A DNA stretch of 64,000 bases from Liolophura sinensis (Eukaryota; Mollusca; Polyplacophora; Chitonida; Chitonidae). Location: contig NC_088297.1 in NCBI RefSeq assembly GCF_032854445.1, positions 9,388,163 through 9,452,162 on the forward strand, read 5' to 3'. This document shows, piece by piece, positions 32,669 to 42,440 of this stretch. The notes below the pieces were generated by a model, which did not search any database, was not told the origin of the DNA, and saw only the letters and a list, made by a program, of their open reading frames with translations. The translations under genes and the position numbers were made by a program. How positions within the stretch are numbered: position 1 is the first letter of the stretch; every line of letters starts with the position of its first letter.

Positions 32669-33129
32669 GCAGCCCGAATGACCGCTGACTACAGCAACAT
32701 TGTGCGTCTTGTTTACATAAACTATTGTCGAGATCATTAAATGTAGACAGCGTGGCATCAAGTCATGGATGCTGTAGACGCGGTAGATACAATCAGAGGT
32801 ATTATGAGTATTATATTCCTGTTTGTTTGTTTGTTTTTTGGCTTGGAAAAGTTACTCATTCGCTTGAACTCTTATTTACCGGAAACCTAAGAAATGTCAA
32901 ATAATGGTAAGGTTTATTTTGAAAACTACATGTATAAGGAATGTCACTATGGTAACGGGCTATCATCGTTCCTCTGGATTGAGATTAGGGTCCAAGTTGG
33001 AAAACATGATGTCTTTATTTACAAGCCGCCATAACTGTTGTAACGATCTACAAAAAAAGGTACCGACATGGAAAAAATATTACTGATATCGCAAAATATC
33101 TCTAGGATGAATGGATATCATGGGTAAAT

Positions 33130-33310
33130 AGCACAAGAATAAGCCAACATGTGATAATTGGAAATGAACGAATTTCACATTAATATAATTCACCAATATC
33201 ACAGAAATTAACAAATATCACAGTAATGATCAAATATCACTAATGAATTTATTTCACAAGAATGAACAAATATCATACTAATTCACAAATGTCACAATAA
33301 TTAACATGAA
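33130..33310. repeat. Degenerate ~20-bp satellite (AAATATCAC type)
   Basis: The unit AACAAATATCACAGTAATG recurs with drift about six to eight times (CAATATCACAG, AAATATCACAG, AAATATCACTAATG, AAATATCATAC, AAATGTCACAA). It lies 120 bp before terminal exon 13. Confidence 0.65.
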
Positions 33311-33431
33311 GAACATTTTAACTTGAAACTGAACTGTGTTTTTGGCCAGGCCGGCTTTGGTATGTAGACGTATACTCTGGAGCTAAATCGGCTGTTGGTG
33401 TCTGACATTTTCACTTCATTTTTTTATTCAG

Positions 33432-33901
33432 AATTTCTCTGGGATGATGTTGAAGTTCTTGAAGACGGCGGGAATTTGACTTCAGTCGACAATGCAATCT
33501 ATATCCAGTCCCAACGGGCCAATCAAAGAGTTCCTCCAGGCGGCTTTGATGACGTATCAAACTTTACTCGCCACAACATTAAGAGCACCGTCAAGACCCT
33601 TGTTAGCTGGCTCACTTTCAAGGGTTACAGTAAAAAGCGACAACTGGAAGAAATTCCGGCAGAGGAGCTGGATGTATATATGGCTGAATTTTATTCCACT
33701 ATAAAAACCAAAGGCGGACAGGATTACAAAGCCAGCTCGCTGAAGAAACTTCACACGTACGTGCAGCGTTACCTGTCCGGTGTGGGGTACCCGCATTCCC
33801 TTTCGTCTCCGGACTTCGCCCGAAGTCAAATCGCCCTGAGAGAGAAAATAAAACTGCTGACTCAGCAGGAGATGGAACGACAGGATTTGCCGAAGTCCTG
33901 A
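33432..33901 (+). CDS. Terminal exon 13: Crypton-type recombinase core-binding domain (group C)
   Basis: Intact exon of 156 residues, entered in phase 1 after ACTTCATTTTTTTATTCAG and ending at TGA. The linker (1-40) is acidic at first. The domain (about 45-143) shows NIKSTVKTLVSWLTFKGYS with Trp 60, LEEIPAEELDVYMAEFY (72-88), KTKGGQDYKASSL, KLHTYVQRYL, GYPHSLSSP, SQIALREKIKLL. Here SSLKKLHTYVQRYL replaces the FRS or LRS helix of groups A and B. This links it to the two minus-strand exons at 56 and 58 kb (GLKEIRKYLQHYL) rather than to its + strand neighbours. A possible AATAAA lies at 34205. Confidence 0.75.
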
Positions 33902-34204
33902 AGAATTTTGCGGTCACTGAACAAATGGTAATGAGAGATGCGTTAGGTTTGGTCAATCAAGATGATGAAAACATCTGTTGTAATAAGGTCTAGATGCGAA
34001 GAAGATTTATTGCAGTAAATTTAGTTACCATTCAATGCGACTGTTCTTGCCATATATATGGCTCAGTTTGTTAGGGTTGTATGCAAGGGTATGAAGCTAT
34101 GTGATATATTCTCAGCTTGAAGCAGTCCCCCACATGCATGCATTAACCACGTGATTATCGTTGACACTTGTGAACACTATGCATGCTTACATGGCCAGAT
34201 TCAG

Positions 34205-34210
34205 AATAAA
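34205..34210 (+). promoter_or_regulatory. Possible polyadenylation signal of terminal exon 13
   Basis: AATAAA about 300 bp downstream of the exon 13 stop codon. Plausible 3' UTR length, with no further support. Confidence 0.3.
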
Positions 34211-34935
34211 AAAATCGATTTTATCATGCTGTTAACGGAATCGGGAAAATGAGTGATAATTGAAACAAGCTTAGTGTTCACTCTGATAAGCTGTCCTTGC
34301 TTTCGGACATAACTAAATTGATGAAGGGTCGTGCGAATTAAATTTGAAATCATTAAGCATTTAGAGTGACTTCACGGGATAACCTCATATGGGAAACAAA
34401 ATGGACATGTAAATGTTTCAATTAAGGCAGTAGGATCATATTTTAAAATGTATGGTTGGTGAAACTCGAACTGCTTTTCGAGTTGTTTTTTTTTCCTCTT
34501 TCATGTGTGATGAATCGCTACTTAAGTAAAGCATTTATTGCTGTATTACATAACTTCGCGTCAAATCTTCTTTTTATTCATTCATATAGGCTAGTATGGT
34601 CAAAGTGTAGAGTAAGCATCTAGCGATGTCATTGGCAAGTGTAGATTTAACAGTCATACACATGTCAAATCATTTGGAAATAGACCTACATAAGAAACAA
34701 ACCAGAACTGAATGAAATACTTTATGTTTTCTTAACTTTTGTTATCAGTTTACTACAAACACTTTCTGCACGGAAGTCATTGATATTGTATTATTGTATA
34801 ACCAACCACATTAGAATTTATATTAATCAGTTTTGTTATTTCTCAGAAAAAATGTATTTACATTATATTTTTGGGTCTATAATCACACGAATACGGATGA
34901 GTAGTTTGGTTTTGTTTTGTTTTACTAATAAACAG

Positions 34936-35079
34936 GCTACCGACAAGCTCAACACGTTGGCCCAGCGTAACAACAGACTGTATAGGCTGCTGAATATTAA
35001 ATGGGCTGGGGTTCCCTATATTGTGACAGAGTTGCGGGGCACCAAAGAGCTTTTAACCCTAAAGGCAGTCGATTCATGA
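34936..35079 (+). CDS. Unassigned candidate exon
   Basis: A frame of 47 residues follows TTTTACTAATAAACAG and ends at TGA. Its parts include LNTLAQRNNRLYRLL, KWAGVPYIVTELRG and KELLTLKA. Local coding character is higher than in the flanks, and the preceding T-rich tract with AG is a reasonable acceptor. The phase would be 0, not the phase 1 of the array exons, so it would not fit the same splicing set. No family was recognised. It could be an exon of another transcript, a fragment of a mobile element, or chance. Confidence 0.25.
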   Translation, partial: ATDKLNTLAQRNNRLYRLLNIKWAGVPYIVTELRGTKELLTLKAVDS

Positions 35080-35118
35080 CTGCATTTTACATGCTTGCAT
35101 ATTAAGTATCTGCATCTG

Positions 35119-35375
35119 AATATCGAACCGATTGGAGTTTCCATTTGGTTTTGTGCTATCGAACCGATCACGAATGGACTTTCCTGTAGATCTTTTGATA
35201 TCGAACCGATTTGCGTTTCCTAATTATGTGGTGATATCAGACCGATCGGGGTTTCTTTTATTTGTTGTGATATCGAACGGATTAGAGCTTCCTTTAGGTG
35301 TTGTGATTTCAAAATATTGCAGTTTCCTTTTAGTGCTGTAATGATAAAACCGATTGCAGTTTCCTCTTACAAGGT
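35119..35375. repeat. 36-bp minisatellite, about seven units
   Basis: A landmark of the type TATCGAACCGATTGGAGTTTCC recurs at about 35121, 35157, 35199, 35235, 35271, 35307 and 35343, mostly 36 bases apart (one interval of 42). Because the period is a multiple of three, one frame stays open and reads as a 12-residue repeat, but that frame looks incidental. Confidence 0.75.
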
Positions 35376-35446
35376 ACTGTCAGAATTGCGGGTCGGGGTC
35401 CCAAAGTGCTACGATCGTCGTGGCATATGATTCTAAACGGTAGCCA

Positions 35447-35578
35447 AGATGGTTAGCACGATAGGGCGGCGCAATGCTACAGAGCCTCTCACCCATGCTG
35501 ACTTCCTCTCCGGTCGTACGTGGAAAGGTCTGACATCAACCTGCGGTTTAAAACACCAATGAAATAAATAAATAAATG
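35447..35578 (+). mobile_element. tRNA-derived SINE, internally deleted
   Basis: Contains GGTTAGCACGATAGGGCGGC, GAGCCTCTCACCCATGCTGA, CTTCCTCTCCGGTCGTACG and CAACCTGCGG, then jumps to AAAACACCAATGAAATAAAT. The middle of the body and the box B region are missing. Confidence 0.7.
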
Positions 35579-37429
35579 ATCGACATTTCAAAAAAGAAAT
35601 GTCACAAAGCGACCGATTTTTCCTGAAATGAAATAGTGGGATGGTTAAAATTGTTATCAAATTATCACGAAAACTGAAGCGCTATTTTAATACCTGTGTG
35701 TGAAGCCATTCTTCCGAATCGTGTACATGTATGTTGTTTTCATCTTATTGTATATCGAATGTGATAATAAATCATTTTGAGTAAATTCCACCAGTGACAT
35801 CTAATAACTTGCGCTTAACATGACTGCATTGTTTGACCATGGTACTAGGGTGCGTATAAGTTGCTACACTCTAAGCATTTACATGAACAGTTACAGTACT
35901 CCCTAATTGAGCACAGAAAAACATTTCTTCGTCTTAATGACTAATTTGAATTGGTAAACCGCTCGCCTGGGAATCGGCCACTCTGCGCTAGTGATGGCGA
36001 GTAGCATATCCTCATAAAAATGGACTAGTTTAGGTTAGTCAGGGCGACTAGCATTGCGTTGTCCATTTGAGTAACTATGGACCGATTCCTTGGTCTTGGT
36101 GACCAACATATACTCATCAAAATAGCCACTTTTGTTTTCTCAAGCAGCTTGCCTGGTAATCGACCAGTTTAGGTTAGTCAGAGCGACTAGCATATCTTTG
36201 TCCATTTGAGTATCATGGCGGGGTGTCTTTCCATTCCATAACATTCATTGTTTAGTCAAATTGATAAGTGAAGGTTCATCATACTAAATAGCTTGCTTTC
36301 GATTGAAATATGATTTAGCCAATTGCTGTCTTGTCGTTTAAGAACCTGAGCAGGCGGTTTTGCGACACTTTGCATGTTAAGGAAGACATTTTGTATAAAT
36401 GTCAGTGTCCTTATTAGTCCCTTGGGGTAGGGAAAATTAAAAATGAAATATGCTGCCCTCACTATCATAAAAGCATCAGTATGTTGACGAATTCTTCACA
36501 GATTCTGATCCCATTGACAAAAACCTCAAACTGGTAGTCATCTTCAAGGCTTGAGAAGTAACCAGAGTACGTAAATGCCGCATCAAAATTTTGGAGCATC
36601 TACCATCTACAATATAAACAAAAGAGACAGCATGAAAAGATAGTCTGTTGGAGGAAAAATGGCACAGTAAGTGACAGGAACTCGATGATTTGCTCTATCC
36701 AAGGTACTAGTAATAAGTAGATCCAGGTCTGGTAAATTGTAATAAAGGCACAGCGCTTTTCATTAATTATAGCGAAAATCACACAGCTGGAAAAATGCTC
36801 AACTTCAAACCTCAATATTGCAGTATGCCAGCATCTTTGATATTTCTAATGTGTGGAAATTTAATGTCGATACTGCCCACAAAAGGTTACACGGTACAGT
36901 ACAGTCTTTAGTAGCCGCACGGCTGACGTAGTATTGCGTAGCAGATGTGCAGTACCACAAAATTTAAAGCCTTAAGATACTGTAAGAGGACGTTTCTGTT
37001 CGGTACCGAGCTGTAGCTGCACAGTACTTTGACATGAAAGTTTTGCTGTGTAAATTAGCATCTGAAAAGCGTGTGGAAAGATAGAAGACATTGTAGAGGG
37101 TTTTAACCTCTACAGTTTTTCAGCCATTTCACACTAGTTCCTGCTTGTATCAGGATCGTTTTCACACTGTCTGCATTATAGTGCTGCCTCACTTAAAAAC
37201 ATGTCGCAGAGAGACTGGATTTTGACTGATTGTTGTGTAACGCCTTGCTTAAAAAATTTTTCACCTGTACATTGGAAGAGGAAACTGGAGTATCCCGGGT
37301 AAACTACCGACCAAGTTACTAATGATCTTTCCCACATCGAAAGGTATTATGGGCTCTGCAGTGTAATAAAATCGTGCAGTGTAACAACCATTTTGAAATC
37401 ATACACTATAACAAATTTCACTGTTATTT

Positions 37430-37476
37430 TACAGTGAAAAGTGCTGGCAGTTTTGTGACCAGTTCTTTTCACTGTA
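37430..37476. repeat. 12-bp perfect inverted repeat
   Basis: TACAGTGAAAAG (37430-37441) pairs with CTTTTCACTGTA (37465-37476) across a 23-base loop. Around it (37370-37800) related words TTTACAGTG, CACTGTAAA and AGTGTAAAT recur on both strands, so the region may be an old, rearranged MITE. Confidence 0.55.
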
Positions 37477-39228
37477 GATTTACAAGATGTGCTGTTTAAA
37501 ATTTACACCCAAAATAGTAGTATATTTCCACATATTCCATTGTAAATAATCAGTTAACTGCATTGCAAATTAACAAAATCTACATATCTATCAAGAAAAC
37601 AAGGGTGCATTTACAGCAAAGTGCACTGTAAATGGTCAAACCGCAACAGTTTTACAGACAATAGTGTAAATACAGATCGACTAGAGTAAAATTATACCAC
37701 ATAGGTGCAGAATTGCGCTGGAAAATGGTGTAAAATATTTACAACATGATTTAATGTAATACAATGCTTCAGGCTGTAGATTTGCATTCAATTCTTACAG
37801 TGAACGTATGTATGTGTGTAAATAGATGTATTCGGCCTATAGTGTGCGGGGCAGTGTTTCGGAACTTGTTTAGCTAGATAAACAGCGCAAATTTCTCATC
37901 AGGGGTAGGCGCGAAGTAGAAATTAAGCCTTAGCAAAATTATGGTTGCATTTAATTTTTAAGATGAGACCAAACAGCCGAGTAACAAGCACTTTATGGCC
38001 CAGTTTCAGTACTAGTTTTAAACACTGTAGAAAATAGCAAGGGTTTGTACAATGTAGATTAATATACAAGTTCCGAGCACCAACACACCTGAAATAAAAT
38101 CTAGTTGCAGCTATTCTAACATCTCAGCAAGTATGTACTGAAATCGCTGCATGGTACTCTTGCGTCCGATTGAAATGAGGCTCTGTCGCAGGAAAACACA
38201 AAAAAAAAATAGAGAGAGAGAGAAAAAATTAGAAGAAAACATGCCACAAATTTACATGGTCGTCTTTTGTTAACTTATAAAAACTATAAACTCTAATACT
38301 AATGAGAAAAATTATAATAAATGAATAAATATAAAAATCCTAGCTACTTGATCTCTAACATTGCTCCAAAACGTTAGATGATGATGTGATCGTTTGACTA
38401 AGTTTGATCAATCCCAGAAAGAAACCAGAAACACAAAATAAGTCTGAATTTAGAAAAAAAAGGGAACAAAAGAATTGCAACATAAAGAACAGAGTTCTTG
38501 ACAGAATAAAAATGCTTGAACGATGTTGATTACCTTCGAGATTCCCCGTAGACTGATGACTTGCCAAAAGGGGGCCTAGCAAACCACGCCACCTGACGGT
38601 AGCTTTGTCCCCCTTTCCAGTAATCGGAGTTTCACGTTTGTTCCCGTTGAGCTCGGGACATGAATTTGGGGACTTTCCGTTCAATAGTAATTTTTGGTAA
38701 TGTCACAACGTTTAATCAATATATTAATTTAGATCTCTATGTTTTATTGTACGCGGTTCAAATGTTAGTGAGGGGTTTTATTAAAAATAAATTATTTAAC
38801 ACAGGACTGCATTTGAGCGAAACATTTTTTTAACTACATGTAATTATTTTCTACATTGAACAGGCCTACTAAGGCGTGCGTTATTTTGACCGACTTAGAC
38901 TGGGAAATTGTCTAGAAATATAACCTTCCTCGCTATGACCAAGTTATTTTCGAAATTTGTCAAAATAACGAAATAACATGGTCAACAAATTTGGACTAGC
39001 ACACTTGTTCCATTTGATTTATCACCCTTGGTCAGTCAGATTAAATTTGTCACGTACTTCATGATGTCCGTAACGTGAGTATTTCCAGGTCATTCTGACA
39101 AGCTAGGATCTGTTTGACAAAGTAATAGTCATCAAGATGACCAGCTTATGTTAGTCATGCAGCCTTGACCAACCATTTTTTGTCATATCGACCTGCAAAT
39201 GTTTTTGTGTGAGGTAAATTTAAAAGAG

Positions 39229-39314
39229 GTCGCATTTCACCGGTTACATGTGACTATTTACCAATCATCACAGTGTTCTCGCTGATTTGTTTTCGCTGTC
39301 CATGCTGTAGTGTT
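39229..39314 (-). repeat. Dispersed repeat R1, reverse copy
   Basis: CGCATTTCACCGGTTACATG, TGACTATTTACCAATCATCA and CTGATTTGTTTTCGCTGTCC are the reverse complement of the right, central and left R1 blocks. It sits 165 bp before the zinc-finger exon. Confidence 0.55.
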
Positions 39315-39478
39315 TTTTTATTTTTTTTTCATATGGGATTAATATAAGACTAATTTTCAAACTCGTTGGTTACCGGTTCGAAACCCAGAGTGGACTCATT
39401 GGATTTGCAGCTCTAGAATATGTGTTGTATCCACGTAGAATATGTAATTCTAAATAACAATTTCCTTGCATTTTGCAG

Positions 39479-39702
39479 TTACGGACGGTGAGGGTGGCGG
39501 TAACCTTGTGTGTGAAGACTGTGGACAAGCGTTCTCCTGGCCGCAGAGTCTGAAGCGACACCGTGTGAAGCACCTGCCTAGCCCGCCATCATTCCCCTGT
39601 CCGTTGTGCAACAAGGCCTTCAGTCGACGAGAAAGCCTTCGGCGCCACCAGAAAGTTCACTTCCAAGCTGATAACGGGGGAAATGAGCTTTATAGCTGCT
39701 GA
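39479..39702 (+). CDS. Terminal exon 14: two C2H2 zinc fingers
   Basis: The exon encodes 74 residues, entered in phase 1 after TTTCCTTGCATTTTGCAG and ending at TGA. Finger 1 (about 12-33) has CEDCGQAFSWPQSLKRH with a second His four residues later. Finger 2 (about 41-61) has CPLCNKAFSRRESLRRH, again with a second His after three residues. Spacing is C-x2-C-x12-H-x3-H in both. There are no linkers of TGEKP type. It has the same strand, splice phase and terminal-exon design as the thirteen core-binding exons upstream, so it would offer a different DNA-binding end to the same constant protein. An AATAAA lies 139 bp after the stop. Confidence 0.8.
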
Positions 39703-39840
39703 GACGACGTGATTGTTGTGTGGACTTTAAAGATAACTTTCCATTATACGATCTGCTTAATATTTATTCGCCTTAGCATTTTTTTTAAAGCTGTGAGAAA
39801 CCTCAGGCTATTCTACAATGGGCAGTGGATATTGCCTGTA

Positions 39841-39846
39841 AATAAA
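39841..39846 (+). promoter_or_regulatory. Likely polyadenylation signal of terminal exon 14
   Basis: AATAAA followed by T-rich sequence, 139 bp after the stop of the zinc-finger exon. It could be the last end of the + strand transcription unit. Confidence 0.5.
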
Positions 39847-40599
39847 TTTATTTTACTCACACTCAGGATTACTTCATAGCGGAAGTTATTCAGACCAGCA
39901 CACAGGTATATAATTTATTTAGGTATGAAAACATGTCACCAATTTTTTTTTTTTTAAATTTTTTCACGTATATTTATGTATTTTCCTTTTCCGAAAAATA
40001 GCTGTAAACTTTCTTACAAATTAGATAACAAATGTTTGATTTCAAAATATATATTCCCTAAGAAACAAGAAACATTCCAATATGACTGGTCATTGACACA
40101 AAATGTGCCTAAAATTTGATGAAAAGATACATACCAAATAAATGTAGTTAACTCTTCCTCCTGTGATGTGGTGGAATTTTTTCATATTTTTATTTTATAC
40201 TGACAGGCGGCTAAGGAAAATTATTACTTAACCTGCGCGAAACCTAAGCACCTCACACCCGCTATCGGTAAGAAAATGTACAGAACATGTCAACTGTTGC
40301 AATCCACAAACTGTGTTGAGATTGGGTTGACTCGTACATTGTCATAGCGCCCTTAACACTCCATGGGCTCATTTCTTCAAGTGCAGAACGCTCTTGCTTC
40401 TTACAGCCGTGAGCCAGAATATTCAGTCAGCAAATTGAATACTTGGCAGTGAAAATATTTCCACAATATAACACAGGTGAAAAATACCCCTAATCCTCTT
40501 ATATAAGAAGAAATAATGATGGAAATTTTCCAAAATCTTTAAGGGTTGATTTGCTTCGGCAGGGATACGGCGTTATCAAGGTTTGTGACATTCACCAGA

Positions 40600-40720
40600 C
40601 GACAAAGCTTATATGACAGAGATCATGTCACAAAATCTAAGGTTTTAAATTTTAATGTTTATTTGTTTATTTAATTGGTGTTTTACGCCGTACTCAAAAA
40701 TATATCTCAAATAGTAACGT
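40600..40720. repeat. Duplicated segment (copy of 42317-42440)
   Basis: GACAAAGCTTATATGACAGA, GATCATGTCACAAAATCTAAG, the inverted SINE tail TTTATTTAATTGGTGTTTTA and TCTCAAATAGTAACGT all recur in the same order at 42317-42440. That second copy lies inside the Toll-like receptor pseudogene, so this is a displaced fragment of it. Confidence 0.8.
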
Positions 40721-40727
40721 TTGACAA

Positions 40728-40955
40728 CAGGTGACTTGAGTCTCTCAACAATGCGGTCGCTGTGAGTTCAAGTCCAGCTCATGCTGGCTTCCTCTCTGGC
40801 CGTACGTGGGAAGGTTTGCAGCAACCTGCGGATGGTCGTGGGTTTCCCCCCGGGCTCTACCCGGTTTCCACCCACCATAATGCTGGCCGCCGTCGAATAA
40901 GTGAAATATTCTTCAGAACGGCGTAAAACACCAATCAAATAAATAAATAAATATT
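40728..40955 (+). mobile_element. tRNA-derived SINE, 5' truncated
   Basis: From CAATGCGGTCGCTGTGAGTT (box B) through the body to ACGGCGTAAAACACCAATCA and an AAAT tail. The box A head is missing. It lies next to the duplicated segment, which itself ends in a reverse SINE tail, so two SINEs face each other here. Confidence 0.8.
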
Positions 40956-41402
40956 TTTTTTAAAAAACACCCCTTCCCAGAAAGCCTTTTTTCACGTTAT
41001 TGTTTATTAAGTGTGGTGAAAGCACAACATTTTGAGTAACTCTGGACCAGTCTGATATATCGCAGATAACATCCCTCCAATTTTCTTTTACTTTATGTTC
41101 ACTCATATTTTCCAAAGGCTAACTATACAATATTTGGCCAAATTCTTCCGGCGTGTATCAAGGTGTATAAAGTTAGATGGAAAGAAAAAAGAAATGAGAA
41201 CGAATCTGTGGAAAGACCGATGAAAAACTACCTTCAAGACCCTTCACTTTTCATGTCTTCAATGTTTGTTTCACAAAATAAAGTCGAATATTTGAATTAT
41301 ATGGTAGGCTTTATGAACTAAATTGATAACGATCGTCACCAACGACATTCATTCGGCCGCAAAAAGATCAACTGAGTTAAGAATAAATGAATTTTATTCA
41401 GA

Positions 41403-41735
41403 CCTGGGGCCGGTTTCATAAAGCTCACTTAGCTAAGTAAACATCCCCCCACCACCTTCTTCCCACGCTGGCTTCCTCTCCGGTCGTACGTTGGAAGGTC
41501 TTTCAGCAACCTGCGGATGGTCGTGGGTTTTCTCCGGGCTCTGCCCGGTTTCCTCCCACCATAATGCTGGCCGCCGTCGTATAAGTGAAATATTCTTGTG
41601 TACGGCGTAAAACACAAATCAAATAAATAAATAAATAAGCCCTTAACTACCATGACAACGTATGTTGTAGCGATATAAAATGCACTTAACTAAGGGTAAC
41701 CTAACACTAAGTAAGCTTCATGAAACCGGCCTCAG
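41403..41735. mobile_element. MITE with a SINE inserted in it
   Basis: Left end CTGGGGCCGGTTTCATAAAG (from 41404) and right end CTTCATGAAACCGGCCTCAG (to 41735) form inverted repeats of about 22 bp with two mismatches. Matching inner words CTCACTTAGC and CTAAGTAAG lie inside. The centre is filled by a SINE (41466-41638), so the original MITE was about 150 bp. No transposase is present. Confidence 0.7.
41466..41638 (+). mobile_element. tRNA-derived SINE, 5' truncated, nested in the MITE
   Basis: Starts at CACGCTGGCTTCCTCTCCGG and runs to GTACGGCGTAAAACACAAAT with an AAAT tail. The tRNA-like head is missing. Confidence 0.8.
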
Positions 41736-42051
41736 AACATGAAAGCGTAGAAAGATGTCGGTGGGGGCGCCTTACAATCCAAACATCTGACTTTTTTTTA
41801 TTCATTCTAAAAAAATATCTACAAAATAGGTAAAGCTTCTGATGGTCTTCTGCAGTTTTAGATTTTCTCTCCCTTTTAACTCTAAGAAAAAATGCTAAAT
41901 GTCGTAAGTTAACTAGAGTTCTTTTTATATTTAGGGTTTTCAGTTGGTCAAAATCTCTATATTAGTATGGACAGGTTGACTATACCACTGCTGGGGAGAT
42001 TTTTACTCTCAGCTGTTGGGATTTTAAACGTTATTCACGGTGCTGAATACT

Positions 42052-42243
42052 TTATTTGTTTGATTGGTGTTTTACGCCGTACTTATACGAATATTTCACT
42101 TATACGACGGCGGCCAGCATTATGGTGGGAGGAAACCAGGCAGAACCTGGGGGGAAACCCACGACCATCCGCAGGTTGCTGGCAGACCTACCCATTTACG
42201 GCCGGAGAGGAAGCCAGCATGAGCTGGACTTGAACTCACAGCG
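42052..42243 (-). mobile_element. SINE inserted in the receptor pseudogene, with target-site duplication
   Basis: Reverse SINE from TTTATTTGTTTGATTGGTG through the body to the box B region GGACTTGAACTCACAGCG. It is flanked by a perfect 14-bp direct repeat CGGTGCTGAATACT (42038-42051 and 42244-42257), the mark of retrotransposition. The head is truncated. Confidence 0.85.
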
Positions 42244-42316
42244 CGGTGCTGAATACTGTGTGGTGGAGTACCGAGTAACCGGGAACTACAGCGTTGGAGA
42301 TTTATCGGCTTCTTCA

Positions 42317-42440
42317 CGACAAAGCTTATTATATGACAGAGATCATGTCACAAAATCTAAGGTTTCAAACTGCAATGTTTATTTGTTTATTTGATTGGTG
42401 TTTTACGCCGTACTCAAAAATAGATCTCAAATAGTAACGT
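42317..42440. repeat. Duplicated segment (copy of 40600-40720), with SINE tail
   Basis: Part of the receptor pseudogene plus a reverse SINE tail (TTTATTTGATTGGTGTTTTA, 42379-42424). Nearly identical in order and sequence to 40600-40720. The duplication must postdate insertion of that SINE tail. Confidence 0.8.

Larger units (their letters stand above)
30094..33431. other. Inter-exon stretch with palindromes, a full-length SINE and a short satellite
   Basis: Non-coding. It holds two adjacent perfect palindromes (30967-31026), a full-length SINE (31915-32211), a reverse R1 fragment (32628-32668) and a degenerate 20-bp satellite (33130-33310). No other coding exon was seen. Confidence 0.45.
33902..39478. 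other. Long inter-exon stretch with minisatellites
   Basis: Largely non-coding. It contains a possible poly(A) signal (34205-34210), an unassigned candidate exon (34936-35079), a 36-bp minisatellite (35119-35375), a deleted SINE (35447-35578), a pair of about 55-bp segments sharing GGTTAGTCAGGGCGACTAGC near 36030 and 36172, a hairpin (37430-37476) inside a region rich in TTTACAGTG and CACTGTAAA words, and a reverse R1 copy (39229-39314). From 38100 to 39200 nothing was recognised. Confidence 0.45.
39703..41402. other. Stretch after the last + exon
   Basis: Non-coding. It holds the poly(A) signal at 39841, T-rich low-complexity DNA near 39943-39962, the duplicated segment 40600-40720 and a SINE (40728-40955). 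From here on the coding exons switch to the minus strand. Confidence 0.45.

Noticed and set aside
447-33901. Active Crypton or other tyrosine-recombinase transposons in tandem
   Set aside because: Each exon stops right after the N-terminal domain. No catalytic Arg/His/Tyr half, terminal structures or target duplications are seen, and all exons keep one splice phase.
447-33901. A single protein with serial repeats of the domain
   Set aside because: Every exon ends with its own stop codon before any donor site, so the exons are alternative ends, not consecutive parts.
41429-42317. Several open frames sharing a VLRRTQEYFTYTTAASIMVGG-like sequence
   Set aside because: They are chance frames through copies of the SINE and recur wherever the SINE occurs. 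They are not a protein family.
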